64,000 nt of DNA from Mermis nigrescens. Lineage: Eukaryota > Nematoda > Enoplea > Mermithida > Mermithidae. Numbering within the stretch: the stretch's first letter is position 1; each line of letters opens with the position of its first letter. Where the stretch lies: NCBI GenBank assembly GCA_036768485.1, contig JAVLUZ010000627.1:62001-126000 (forward strand). Reading direction: 5' to 3'. A program made the translations under genes and the position numbers. The notes beneath the pieces were generated by a model. The model made no database searches. It was not told the origin of the DNA and saw only the letters and a list, made by a program, of their open reading frames with translations. Below, piece after piece: positions 1-11,900 of the stretch.

Positions 1-22
1 TAGGCTCAGGCTTAGTATCATG

Positions 23-166
23 GACTGACCAAAATGGTGGTGCCAGTGTTTAAAATAAGCCTGAGTAATGGGATGTGACGAGCAGAGCGAGCGAAGCGAG
101 CAACGCGAGTTGCATCCCATTACTTAGGCTTATTTTAAATGCTGGCACCATCATTTTGGTTAGTCA
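23..166. repeat. Foldback inverted repeat (about 57-bp arms)
   Basis: Arm 23-79 and arm about 109-166 are near-perfect reverse complements (shared core AAAATAAGCCTRAGTAATGG). The roughly 30-base loop is rich in GAGCGAAGCGAG. The shape fits a foldback MITE. No target duplication is evident. Confidence 0.75.
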
Positions 167-587
167 CATGAATTACTGAAAAAAATCCGAGGACTGCCTT
201 ATTTGTTTTTAACTTGACTCAAATCAAACCAGTTAGGCGGCAGCTTTCACCGGATACTACTTGCTCTATACGTACTTATAATGTGGCTATCTTAATACAT
301 ATGTGAACCAGCTACACCAATGCCGAAAGTTTCAACATGTTCAAGAACTGAGCAATATGGTTGCATGATTATGTTCGTGACATAAAATCGAAAAATTCGC
401 GCTTGGCGTCGATTTCTTCTATTTTTTGGCCGTGTATATCGTTTTATTGCAGGAAAAGTCAAAAGAATCAGCGCTTTGCGCGCATTACACCTAAGCATTT
501 TTTCCGTCAAAAACGTAAATTTTTTTTAAAAATTAATTTTTTACTGCTTAAATAGTGCAGGACGATGTGGAAAAGCCCAAAAACAGG
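167..587. other. Unassigned AT-rich DNA
   Basis: I see no gene, tandem repeat or recognisable element here. The short ORFs have no family resemblance. Confidence 0.5.
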
Positions 588-833
588 TTATTCAACGGCC
601 CCGCCCATTTTTACGGGTTTTGTAGACGAAAAAAGTTTTTTTGGATCCCTCTGGCGAAAATCTCGGCTACGTCTATGTTCGTGCTCTTTTTTGAACAAAC
701 CGGCGTTTTGAGATTCGACTACGTGATCAGACAATTTGTTCCAAACTTGTAAATAAAGCTGTGCAAAGTCGTTGAGGTGAGCATTGGAACGAACAACTAG
801 TAACGTGAGCTTGTAACCACCGCTTTTTCCCAC
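588..833 (-). mobile_element. LINE ORF2 C-terminal fragment
   Basis: The minus strand encodes a fragment containing VVRSNAHLNDFAQLYLQVWN. It is clearly related to the minus-strand fragment at 51836-52036, and its placement (a W-N-x-L-x-D/Q-x-V motif) matches the extreme C-terminus of jockey/CR1-type LINE reverse transcriptase ORFs. It is a dead 5'-truncated relic with no start or catalytic motif. Confidence 0.5.
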
Positions 834-1079
834 ATTAAGGGGTTTTTGTGAACCAAAATTTCGAGATATGGAAAAGAATTTGGGCTTGGCTCACATTATA
901 AAAAATTTGAGAATTTTTGTAATGCAAACATGCGTTCTAGAAAGGAAAAATTCCACAATTCGCCGGATTGATTCATTTTTAATGTTTTTTATTGATGTTC
1001 CCGGCGCGCCGCGCCGATTGCAGCACTTTCACTGATTCATGTAATCATAAAATTGATTTGCATTTAATGCTCGGCTTAA

Positions 1080-2770
1080 GTCAGAAAGTAGAAGCTCCAA
1101 TTCATGATTATTTTTCAGGCAATTATAATAGTTTTGCTTCATTTCGCAATAAAGTTGCTTCGGAAGAAGTGCAAAATTATGGAGTCAATAGTGAATGAAA
1201 ACATAATGACCCATCTCAATAAGTTTAGTTTACTTAGTAATTGCCAGTTTGGATTCAAGAAAAACAGATCATGTGCTTCACACACACCTGGGCGCGGGGG
1301 GGGTTTGGGGGTATGCACCCCTGAGAACCTAAAATACCCCCCCCCTAGAAATCAAAATATCCCCTTCCCCAGAATTCAATTTTTGAAAATTTTGTTTGTT
1401 TTTTTCGCAATTTTTTGATGCCAATGGATAGTGCTCGATGAGAAACGTCGAAAAATGGTGTTTTTTCGCCATACCACCATTTTTAAGGCCATTTTTTGAC
1501 CTTCAAAAAATCTTGCACTCAGAATTTTCTTGCTACCCACGTATGGCTTCACAGCTCTTAAAGTGTAAAAATGAATGGTCGAAAAACCTTGATGAAAAAT
1601 TGCCGATTGATGTAATTTACTTAGATTTTTGTAAAGCTTTTGATACAGTATCACATAAGAAATTTCTATTGAAGCTGGGCGCATATGGTATTGATGGTTT
1701 TTGCTTGATCTGGTTGATAGTTTTTGTTGAGCGGGAGATCGCAAAAAGTTAAAGTGGGAGATTCCTTTTCTGATTCACTTCCGGTGTTGAGTGGGGTCCC
1801 CCAAGGCAGTGTTTTAGGCCCTGCAATGTTTTTGCTTTACATAAATGATTTGTGTGACCGCCAAACTAACAGTTCTATCTTCCTTTTTGCTGATGATGCT
1901 AAGATTTCAAACCTTACCTTGAACTTTACTGATTTATAAAATGATTTGATGTACATCAAAGGTTGGGCTGATAACTGGCAGCTGGAGATCTCATTGAGTA
2001 AATAATTTGTTTTACAGATGGGAAGGTCGAACCCGACGTTTTGTTACAAAATTGATGATTTCCAGATACCACAACATGTGACTGAGATGAAGGATATTGG
2101 TGTTTTGATATCAAAAAATTTGAATTCCAGAGTGCGTTGTGAATATATAGTAAAAAAATCGATGAGAATCTCGAACTTGATTTTTCGGACTTTTTATTTC
2201 GAGAAATAAAGCCATGCTGATCAAGGCTTTCAAAATTATGTCAGACCTATTCATGAATATAGTACAGTAGTTTGGAACCCCTATCTCATTAAGGACATTA
2301 ATTTAGTCGAAAATGTACAACGAAGGTTCACCAAACGGTTATTTAGTGATAAAACGTTATCTTATGATTTTAGATTGAAAGAATTGTGTCTTGAATGCTT
2401 AGAACTCCGGCGGCTTCACTTTGATTTAAGCATGGTCTATTCCATCGTCAATTTTCGGACTTTGCCGTTTGAAGAATTTTTTACCTTCAATATGCTGTCA
2501 AATCGTGCAGTATATAAACCCTCGTAAACTAATAATTAACAAATCGAATTTGAATATTGGAAAATACGATTTTTGTAATCGTGCGCTTTCTTTGTGGAAT
2601 TCTTTGCCTGAGCAAGTTATACAAGCTCCTAACTCGAAAGTGGTTATGATAAGATTGGAACAACTTGAGTTTACCAATTTTCTTAAGGGCCGTAGTTAGA
2701 GCGCATTTTTCGTTTGCCTTTACGCGTCCGCGTCCATCAAAAATTATCGTAATAATGATATTTATAAAAT
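1080..2770 (+). mobile_element. Non-LTR retrotransposon (LINE, jockey/CR1-like) relic, RT region
   Basis: Broken reverse transcriptase frames run in order: FGFKKNRSCAS (about 1249), YLDFCKAFDTVSHKK (about 1619), SGVPQGSVLGP with YINDL (about 1790-1850), LFADDAK (about 1885, catalytic ADD), VWNPYL and VQRRFTKRLF (about 2270-2340), and the C-terminal LSLWNSLPEQVI (about 2590). These are the canonical fingers, palm and thumb motifs of LINE RTs. Stops and frameshifts between blocks and an inserted MITE at 1283-1545 show it is a pseudogene. No endonuclease domain is seen. Confidence 0.85.
1283..1545 (+). mobile_element. hAT-like MITE (CACCTGGGC family), copy 1
   Basis: A 263-bp element inserted in the LINE frame between codons for SCA and QLL. 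It is flanked by GCTTCACA at 1275-1282 and 1546-1553; removing the element and one repeat restores the RT reading. The left end has lost one CA relative to the other copies. It is non-coding. Confidence 0.8.
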
Positions 2771-2779
2771 ATTTTTGTC

Positions 2780-3645
2780 TATAATTCACTATGGTATTGA
2801 ATGTTTTATTGCTTTTAAAAAGGCTTTTGGTGAAAAAAGGTCCAAAGAAATACGGAAATTGGGTAAAAATAAGCTTTTTACATGGCATAAATATGAAAAA
2901 TATAGCACATTAGAGAGTACGAGAAGTTACTATGAGGCATCTCGTAAATATACTAAAGCTGTTCATCATGAAACTGAACTCAGTGAAATTAAATCAATTA
3001 GGAGTGGCTATCTAAAGCATTTTTATGTATATATTATAAGAAAATTGTTAAAATTATTCAGTATTGCCTTTCAAAGATAATGGTAATGTGCGTCAGCTTG
3101 ATTGTCGTATAAAGGCTGAATTATTTCATGATTACTTTAGTTCTCTTTTTACTGTTGATAATAGTCTTTTTCCAGTTAATTTTGATATTGGTATGCATAA
3201 TAAGATAAAATTAATAGATGCTAATATCAATGATAAATCAGTCTTAAAGTCAATCAAACTTCTAAAATGTTCGCTTTATGCCGGACCTGATAATTTGCCT
3301 CCTATCTTGTTCAAAAAGCTTGCTTATTCGTTACTAAACCCTTTAAAAAAGATATTTTTAATATCAGTTTTGACTTGTGAGTTACCCACTGTCTGGAAAT
3401 ACACTCATGTGATACCAATATACAAAAAACGATCCTGCTTTACCTTCTAATTATAGACTGGACCTGTTTCACTTACTTGTGTTTCCTGTCGCATACTAGG
3501 AAGAATAATCAAGTATAAGGTAATGGAGTTTGTTTTTCATAATAATCTTTTATCAGAATTCCAGTTTGGCTTCTTACCAAAAACTCATGTGAATCCCAGA
3601 TGTTATATTATCTTGATTATATAACAAAAAGTCTTGATAACAGTG
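2780..3645 (+). mobile_element. Second LINE relic, linker and N-terminal RT region
   Basis: An interrupted frame with WHKYEKYSTLESTRSYYEASR, then ELFHDYFSSLFTVD, YAGPDNLPP and a V-W-K-Y-x-H-V-I-P-I-Y-K-K block matches the segment between endonuclease and RT fingers in jockey/CR1-type elements. Frameshifts near 3060 and a breakdown after 3430 mark it as dead. It belongs to a different copy from the relic just upstream, whose C-terminus ends about 2700. Confidence 0.75.
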
Positions 3646-3649
3646 ATCG

Positions 3650-4281
3650 GACCAAGGCCTCGGCCTCGGCAAGACTCGGCGTTTTTTGTAGCCTCAGCCT
3701 CCGGCGCTGAGGGTAAAGCTAAAAAGTTCCAAGGCGCCGAGGGTTAAAATGAAACCCCTTCAAATGACTAGTAGATGCCGTCATTGAGCGTTGAAGACAT
3801 TCTCAAGTTTTTCAGTCCAAAACCTGTTGATATTCAGTTTCAAGATAATCCAATGACGCACGAAAATCATAGCCATTCTTAGATGAATTTTAATTATAAT
3901 TGCACATTTAGAATAAGTTTTGAACCATAAAACAAGTAATAAATATATATGTTTTCGTTATTCATCTTTTGCAATTTACAGTTTGTACAGACGGTACCAC
4001 GATGTATATTCAGTTAAACTCATTTTTTGTGGCCAACGTGAATTTTAGAAGCATGGAAGTTATACGCTTAAAGAGCTGAGATAATTAGCATCACAAGGGT
4101 ATGTCATATTGCACTGTATTATGTAATTTTAGTTAGCTTTTTGACGATTGAAAAGTGATCGTTCAGCAGCGTATAGTCAATAAACAATTGAATAAATTTA
4201 TTTTAAGGAATTTCAACCGTGTGCACATGAGTAACAAAATAGATTATAAACAACTGAGTTTTTATCAATACAAAATTGAGT
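3650..4281. other. No gene seen
   Basis: It holds a GC-rich patch (3655-3745, repeated GGCCTCGG) and then AT-rich DNA. An in-frame stop at 4282-4284 closes the frame of the next exon. Confidence 0.5.
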
Positions 4282-4317
4282 TAAGGTTTGTTGGCTGATA
4301 ATTATCACCATTCATTC

Positions 4318-4732
4318 ATGCCCTCGCCATCAAATTCAAGTAAAAAGTCATCACCGAATAAGGATGCTTCTAATTCTGAATACGATAAACAGCAGTTGCA
4401 TTCGGCAGTTGTAGCTGTCAAGCGCGGCGAGTTGTCCATTCGTCGAGCAGCGCAGGTTTTTGGTGTTCCTCGCTGGACGATTAGCCGTTACCTGGCATTG
4501 CTCAATGCTGAACTGGACGGTCGTGCTTCTGGATCATCGACCGCGTCAACTTCAGCTTTGCTGCCCAAATCAGTCGAGCAGTCCGAACGCTTTAGCCCTT
4601 TACCGTCTACATCTTTGACTAAACAAAGCAGCAAATGCGACTCAAATGATCAAGCTAGCTCTAATAAGAGGAAAAGGAAAAATGACACATTTAAGAAAGA
4701 GTCGAAAGACGACAGCATCACTAAAGGCTTAG
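4318..4732 (+). CDS. Exon encoding a pipsqueak-type HTH domain and NLS
   Basis: From the first ATG (4318) the exon encodes 138 residues plus one base. Residues about 22-60 (GELSIRRAAQVFGVPRWTIS and flanks) match the pipsqueak/CENP-B-like helix-turn-helix, including the A-A-x-x-F-G-V-P-R-x-T signature; such domains bind DNA in BTB/psq regulators and in pogo/Tigger transposases. A Ser/Thr-rich stretch and a basic NLS (KRKRK, residues 117-121) follow. At 4731-4738 the sequence AG|GTAAAT is a strong splice donor; without splicing the frame stops three codons later. The phase-1 donor joins in frame to the acceptor at 5802, giving a fusion with the CHRAC1-like histone fold. Alternatively the partner exon is elsewhere, or this is a domesticated transposase N-terminus. 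The domain call is good; the gene model is uncertain. Confidence 0.65.
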
Positions 4733-4774
4733 GTAAATAGGCCACTTTTGCGTTCTGTTAGATTAAAATTTATT

Positions 4775-5250
4775 TATATGAAATTCTTCAGACTAGGAAT
4801 TTTACCCCCCCTCGGCAAAATCCCGGAAATGCAGACCTATAAATTTAGTGTTCATGTTCACGCTTTTTTTGTTAGCCACATGACGAAAATGGTCAAAATA
4901 GTCCTATAAAGTGTTTTTATGGGTTAAGACTGCATTCTTTTAGCATGTTTTGCCCATCTTGACTGCTTTATGTCCCCTTTATCACTTAAAAATTAATAAA
5001 TTGATCAATTTAACGAGTAATTTCGATTTTTTTAAAAAACTATTTTGGCACACTTTTAGGCGCTTTTTGTAGTAAACAAAAAGCTTATAAACTTATCAAT
5101 CTTTCCACAAATTTTTTGACATTATTACTCTTTTTCTCGACGAAACTGGATGCAGAAAATATTCCGTACGTTCAAAATCGCCTGACAATACCTTTCTGCC
5201 TGATCCTATAGGGGTAAAACCCCTTACCCCGTTCCCTATGTGCATGTATG
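4775..5250 (+). mobile_element. Copy of the 450-bp CATAG...GTGTG element
   Basis: It shares with 29461-29911, in the same order, blocks such as CAAAATCCC, AAATTTAG.GTTC, ATGCAGAAAA, TCAAAATCGCCTGACA and the terminal GGGGTAAAACCCC run. It ends near CCCTATGTGCATGTATG. The exact left end and target duplication are not visible. It begins about 40 bp after the pipsqueak exon donor. Confidence 0.55.
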
Positions 5251-5802
5251 TCCCGGTACCAGTTCGGGGCCAGGCATGAAAAAACAGAAGAACTTTGTGG
5301 AAAGAAGATAAAATTACTCTTCTTAATTGATCGGACCCCCAGTATTTGGCTACTGCTCACCTATTTATGGATATGGGGCTTTGCCCAGGTTTGGCGATAC
5401 TGAAAATTTCCAGCTTTCCATAATGAACACCGTTCGAGATATATAATTTACCGAACCGAAGTACAAAGATGCGCTTTTTATGCAGATTTTTAAGTGTTAT
5501 TTTTGACAAAAGAAAATTATTTGGTGGCACATAATGACAAGATATTAGGGACTGCTTTCAAGCATATTAAAGAACTGTGTATTTTTGAGTAAATACTTTG
5601 GTGCATTGCTATTTTGCATTCGAAAAAAGTTGGAATATAAAGAAATGAGGCTGAAAGAATATAAAAGCTAATAGTGAATAATTTTTATTTAGGTATTCAT
5701 TCATTTATGCATATAATTAAATTATGTTAAATCTATTTTAAATATAAGATAAATTATTTCATCATATTACTTTGTTTGCTAATTATAACAACAAAATTTT
5801 AG
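5251..5802 (+). other. Intronic DNA before the CHRAC1-like exon
   Basis: There is no gene of its own. It ends with the acceptor AAAATTTTAG at 5793-5802. Confidence 0.5.
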
Positions 5803-5981
5803 ACGCATCTTTCATGGAAAGAAATGGTGATCATTCTTCTTCTTCGTGTACAATGATGGAGAACGACGGTCAGACTCAGTTAACCGTTTTACCAATGAGT
5901 CGACTGAGAACCATAATGAAAAGCGCAGCTGATGTGACGCACATTGGACAAGATGCGCTTTTGTCGATGACAAAGGCAACG
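5803..5981 (+). CDS. CHRAC1: CHRAC1-like exon A (alpha1, start of alpha2)
   Basis: The acceptor TTTTAG|AC ends at 5802. Two bases complete a split codon, then 59 codons to ACG|GTATGTG. The internal ATG at 5814 (MERNGDHSSSS) is the likely start if the gene is not fused; a second, MMENDG, lies at 5853. There are no stops between the acceptor and the histone fold. Confidence 0.8.
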
Positions 5982-8900
5982 GTATGTGAACAGTGCCTTA
6001 TGTTGGACACATGGGCGTGAAAGGTTTTGGACCCCGATAATTCAAAAGACCTCCAGATTTTGAAGGAATTCCGCACAGAACTAAATTTGCAAAAGAATTC
6101 CTTTTGCGTTAATGACAATCGATAGAGCTCTTCGATAATAGGCCGTAATGGTGTTTTTCTCTACCATCAATTGAATTGCTAGAACTTTTTCATTTTTGAA
6201 GTTTTTTGATCCCTAGAATTAAGGCGCTGCCCATGTTTGATAGAAACCTTCAGAGCTCTTACTGGTTAGCAGCACATTTTTATTTTATTATAGTGCTATG
6301 TTCTTTTATTGACTTCCGCTCATATTTCAAGTGAGAGTCGGTATCCTCAGCATTCTAAGCGCTTGACATGCGCTCAGATTTTGTTTAATCCTTCGCATCT
6401 ATTATGATGTTTATGAATTTATTGAGGAACATACGACATATTTTGCACATCCTGTCTATTGTTTACATCCACACAAGGGCATGTGGGTGCTGAGGGTTTA
6501 GATCCCCCAAGAATACAAAATACCCTGCGCAGATTACGTTGGGATAAGTGACCTTCAACTTTTGGTCAAAAATGGCCACAACGCACCAAGAAATAGACTA
6601 AAAAACGCAAGTTTTTGTCAAAAACGAAGGTTCAAAAATTTATGACTCTGAATGCTAATGCTCCATCCCGTCTAGACCGGTCAGAATTGGGTCGCTTTGC
6701 TTCCCTTGTATGGTTCCATTACATTTTATTTTCGTTTTGAAAATTTAGAGATATTATATGTATACATATATATGTAGATGAATTTATTTATATATTGTTT
6801 ATTTATTTATATATTTTTTATATATTTATATATTAACATAATTTTTATATATTTATATATTAACATAATTTTTATATATTTATGTATTTATAAATTATAT
6901 GATCTATATATTCTTTAATTTATTCGAATTTTTAGGATATTTTTCGAGATTTTTTCATTTCGTTACGCTCTACGAAAATTAGCGCATCGTCAGAAACACC
7001 AAAAAATGATATTTTTGACGCGTATCCACTATCTTTGAGCCTAAAGTGGATATACCGGCATTACTTTGCGCCGCATGCCATATGGTAATCGTTTTCTTTT
7101 CTTGTATCACAATACAACTTGAATGCGTCTAAATGTATTTCACGTCAAACCTGCATTTTGGATTACATGCTAACTTATGTACATACTTTATCTTTTTTGC
7201 AAGATAAATTCCTATCAAAACGATAAAGATAGCCTGTGATTTTTCCAAAAGATAAAGATAAAAAATCGTCAAGATATAGATAAAGATATCTTTATCTTTA
7301 TCTCGCTAAAAAGATAAAGATATCTTTTACAACAGTATTGCATACCCCACACTCGGGTATGATTTTCACTCCCAGTAGTTTCCTTAAGCCCAAGAATTCA
7401 CCGTTTTCCTGAAAATTCTCTTAAAAAAGTTGGTTTTTTAAACCTTCGTTTACCGTGCCCCCGGAGGCATAGTTAATCACTTTATTGACATTTTTTCTGT
7501 TTTATCTTTTCCATGTGCCCAAAATTTTGTCCAGACTCGTTTTGGCTTCAGTTACATCGTTTTTAATGGTTTAGCTTGTTCAGAAGTTACAGTTTAATAA
7601 ATAAGCATTTTTTGGCCTATTTACAGTGATATCACAAAAACTCGAAATGGGATAATGAGGTTCTAATAAAAAATGTATTGGTTTATTCATTTCCAGCTTT
7701 TCAAATGCAACCCCTGATTGTGTCAAAGGCAACATAAATTTATTTTTTCTTGTTTTTGCTTATATATCCACCAGGCGCCTATTCTTAGGCCTCGTAATAG
7801 TTTTTTAGTTGTACCTCTTTCAAAAATAATTTTCTCAGCAAATTACGTACGTATTTAGGTAGAAGATAATAATTGCACTAAATGAGAGTAATGATGTAGC
7901 TTAACATGGACTAAGGGCCGAATTCTGCACGGCGAGTTAACTAAAATCTCGAGTAACATTTTCCTATGATTTCGAATGGCGAGTAAATAAAACCCCGGGT
8001 TAAAAAGGCAGATTTCTTAATCGAGATTTTTAACCCTGCTCTGGAGCAGGGTAAAATCTCGGGTAAGTCATACTTTAGCACTAGCACCCTAGAAGTGCAA
8101 TCGTTATTTTTTTCGAGTAATGGATTTGTACGAAATAATTGAATTAGAAGACATACATAAATACAGTGCCGCTCCGTGTCTATAGACTCGACACAGAAAC
8201 GGATGTTTTTACCTTCGGGACTTACTTAGGCACCTAAACTGCTCTCAGCGCTGGTCAGGTTCGCAGAATCGCAGGGCGATTCCGAACCAGTTGACCCTTG
8301 TAGACCTACGGCTTCAACTCCCTCGGTCCTAATTTTGGTGACCGCTTCTCGTCGGGAGTTTCAGCAACTACGCCCTAAATCCTAAGACTCGTACCTACCT
8401 AAATCCCGGAATGCTCACAAGGTCAGTTGGCCTATCTCAACCCACTCAATTTGATGTTTTAACTTATTTTCTAAGGTAAGGCTGGCTTGAAATGTTTCTT
8501 GGTTCCTAATTAGTGTAGCACTCTAAACTTCAAATACGACAACAGCGAGCTCTCATCTGGACAGTCATCATAAAATATTAGATAATCTTTTAGCTATTTT
8601 TGGGTTGAGGAAAGATAATAGAATTTCCATGAAAGATAAAACCATAATTTAATTACCCTTTATCATTGAGTGACGTAACTCAAAAATAAAATTTAATTTA
8701 ATTGTCGTTGAATCCAGTCCCAACTAATCGTCGTCGAAGTTTTCCCACCAACCCTCGATATATAATATCCCTGGGTGGTGATTTTCTAGTTTTTAATCGA
8801 CGAAATAAATAACCACGGCTGTAAGCCGGGACATAATACTAATACCACAAAAGGAAGATACACCAACGCAAACGAGACCGAACTCCGACTATAGTACCGA

Positions 8901-11900
8901 CCAATAATTTCTCGATTAATAATACGACTGAATAATAATTCTTCGACCGACTGACATGAACATTAATTCGTTTAACATTAATACCAAATTTACATGTATC
9001 ACTTGGCGTCAGTTGATGCGCACATAAAATAAAATAAACGATATTATTGGTTATTCGAATATTAATATGGAACAGGGACGTGAAATAATACAATACACGC
9101 GTTTAACGTGTAATAATACAACACACACGTTTTACTAGGATGATTATAATAAAGCAATGAAATCGAATGTTCAATAACTCTTACATTAGTAAATTACTGA
9201 TGTTAGCAAATGTAACTCTGGTTTACTGGACAAGTACCTAATAGAATTTTAAGTTGAAAAATAAGGGTTAATTGAGAACTGAAGGCATAACCTCGAACTC
9301 ACACATCGCAAGGACGGCTGCTCGAAAAGTTATGTAAATCCGGTACAGTAAAACGATGTCGTTTGCTGGCCTTGACGAACTAATGGCGAAGTGTTCGTAT
9401 ACAGTACGTAGCGTGTAGCTGTCGTAGTTACAAATATTTGATGATTTTAATGGAAATCAACAGCAAGTGATTCGCCATTTACAAAATCGAATGAACCCGG
9501 TTGAATTTTAAGACGAAAGAGCATTTAAATTACGGTATCGATTCGATAAATTGACGGTTCGTCAATTAATAAATATTATAAGCGAAACGAGTAATACTGG
9601 GACAACAAAATGTAGTCTTTCCGTAGAAGATAAAGTTACATAACTTTAATTTGTGTAAAAAATACTTGATATTTTTTAAGCCACAATCGATGATAAAACT
9701 GTTGGTAAGGATACGAAGAGTATATATTTGAGGTCCATAAGCAGGGCATCCAGCCGTAGTAGTAAATTGTTGCGGGTCAGAATAGGACGTTTGACATCCT
9801 TGGTTATCTTCATCAGACTCTCGAGTTTGGCGGGGTTCTTATTTGCTGCTCTGTTGATTTCATGAGCAAATAAGGCCTTGATAATATTGAGCTTTAAGGT
9901 TGGATGCATTTATCTCAGCTTCCAGAGATTTCATGTTGAGCTCGTGTTCTTCACTTAGAATTTTCAACTTAAAGAATGTTCTTCAATCAAGTGTGCTTTC
10001 TTAAGATCAAAAATTTCGTCGCGGATTGCTGTTGTACCCTGAACTAGCTTAGGCAGAGAACTACGGAAAATTTTTGCAGGAAGTTCATTAAATGCAGATT
10101 AATAATTTTGAAAGTATACGTTTTCATTGGGGTGGGGGCGTCATAACAACTTGCTCGTCTAAATCTAAGTTACTTTCTTCCGGTAATGACTGGCTGTTAA
10201 TTTCACCAAGCTCTGAAAAGATGATGCCAAAATGCTCTTACTTTATTTTGCATGCACATTAGCAATCTAAAAACATACTTCCAACACAGATGTCGGCGGA
10301 TTGGGGGAGGGGGATCCGCGTAAAATTTTAATTTGCATAAAGCTTTCCATTTCTTCTAAAAATAGACCTAAAAATGCAGTTTTTTGGCTGTTTTATAAAA
10401 CCACAGGGTGGCCAAAAAAGTCCCTCGATGTTTGACTTTTGTGAAAATTTCGTTCAGAATTACCGAACAGTTTTTGAGCGATACATAAATTATGCTGCTT
10501 CATACGCTTTTTAAATTGTGAAAAAATTATGGAAGAATGGCATACTAACAATAAAAGCGTTCATTTGTTGCGATTTACAACCACAAAACCCTGGGTTTTT
10601 TGATTACCCGAGAATATACCCCGGGTTAACTTACTCGGCTTTTAACCGGGTTTCGGAATTCTGGAGAAATTTTACCTTTACCCGAGATTTTATCTCGGGT
10701 AACTCCAACCCGGGGTTTTTAAAAGCCCCGGGTAAAATTTACCCGCCGTTCAGAATTCGGCCCTAAGAGTTTTTGCTATGATGGTGCACTTCGGCTGGAA
10801 AACTACGATGGTAAACGGAGGGTTATTATTATGAGATATAATAAGGCTTAGTAAAATTTCCGTTAAATCCAATTTTTGTTAGAAAATTTTTGCTTTTAGC
10901 GAACTACTGCTTAAATGAGAATTGTATGTTAAATCAACCTACCATCTTGTAACCCGTTTCGCAAGCTTTCCAGATATGCTAAATCACATTTTTGTCGACT
11001 GAGAGTCAATTCAGTGCAAAAGTCATGCGACGACGAAACGTCTATTTTCGCAAAATTTGGCTCGGACTTTCATGAGCACCTTCCTGTCAGCAGGCAAACA
11101 CTCAATGTGTTGGTCAATTCGCGACCGCGTCAACATAGAAGAAGCAAGCGCCTTTGTTCCACACTAGCGTTGTCAGAGTTAGTAAATTACAATAGAGTTA
11201 GGGTTAGGGTTCACCCTATTTCATAAAAAGTTAATAGGGTTAGAGTTAACTCTAACCCTATTTCTAAAACAACGGTTAACCCAATTAAAAGAGTTATTTA
11301 TATGATTAACAAAGCATGCTTTTTGGCACTCAAAAAAGTGTCTCAAAATAGACTATGATTTTAAATTGTGCATTTTTATTGAAGTTGCTTCAATGAAAAA
11401 TTCCCATTTGAAGTCAGCAAACCCCAACTTACATCGCAATCACATCAGAATCCGCCAGCCAAACCCCCAACCCAGAAATTAATTTTTCTGAAATTTTTTC
11501 GTTTTCCTGCAATTTTTCGATGCCGATGCATGAAGCTCATTCAGAAACACCGAAANNNNNNNNNNNNNNNNNNNNNNNNNNNNNNNNNNNNNNNNNNNNN
11601 NNNNNNNNNNNNNNNNNNNNNNNNNNNNNNNNNNNNNNNNNNNNNNNNNNNNNNNGCATCAAAAAAATTGCGAAAAAAACAAATATTTCCAAAAATTGAA
11701 TTCTGGGGTTGCGTACTAGTGTTGTAAAAGATGAGGATTTTTTGCAAGATAAAAGATAAAGTTGAAATTTTAAAATGTAGAAGATAAAGATATGAAATGA
11801 AGAAAGATAAAAATAATTTGCAACATAAAGGAACCAAAAAGATGATGTGTGTATATACGTACGGTCGCCTCGGACAAAGGAGAATGATGTTTGTAGAAGT

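Larger units (their letters stand above)
7915..10763. mobile_element. Decayed PIF/Harbinger DNA transposon
   Basis: Terminal inverted repeats read GGGCCGAATTCTGCACGGCG at the left and, reverse complemented, GGGCCGAATTCTGAACGGCG at the right. A 3-bp duplication TAA (7912-7914, 10764-10766) flanks them, the TWA signature of PIF/Harbinger. Subterminal regions repeat CTCGGGTAA and ACCCGGG motifs. Inside are a transposase N-terminal remnant on the + strand and a coiled-coil partner-protein remnant on the - strand, as expected for this two-gene superfamily. Its 2849 bp is near the usual autonomous size. It is inserted in the CHRAC1-like intron. Confidence 0.8.

Noticed and set aside
8200..8420. Possible tRNA-derived SINE (GGTTCGGAATC on the minus strand)
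   Set aside because: A B-box-like match without a matching A box at proper spacing. It lies inside the Harbinger element and remains unassigned.
11190..11262. Telomere or chromosome end
   Set aside because: Only two to four TTAGGG-like units, palindromic and flanked by ordinary sequence.
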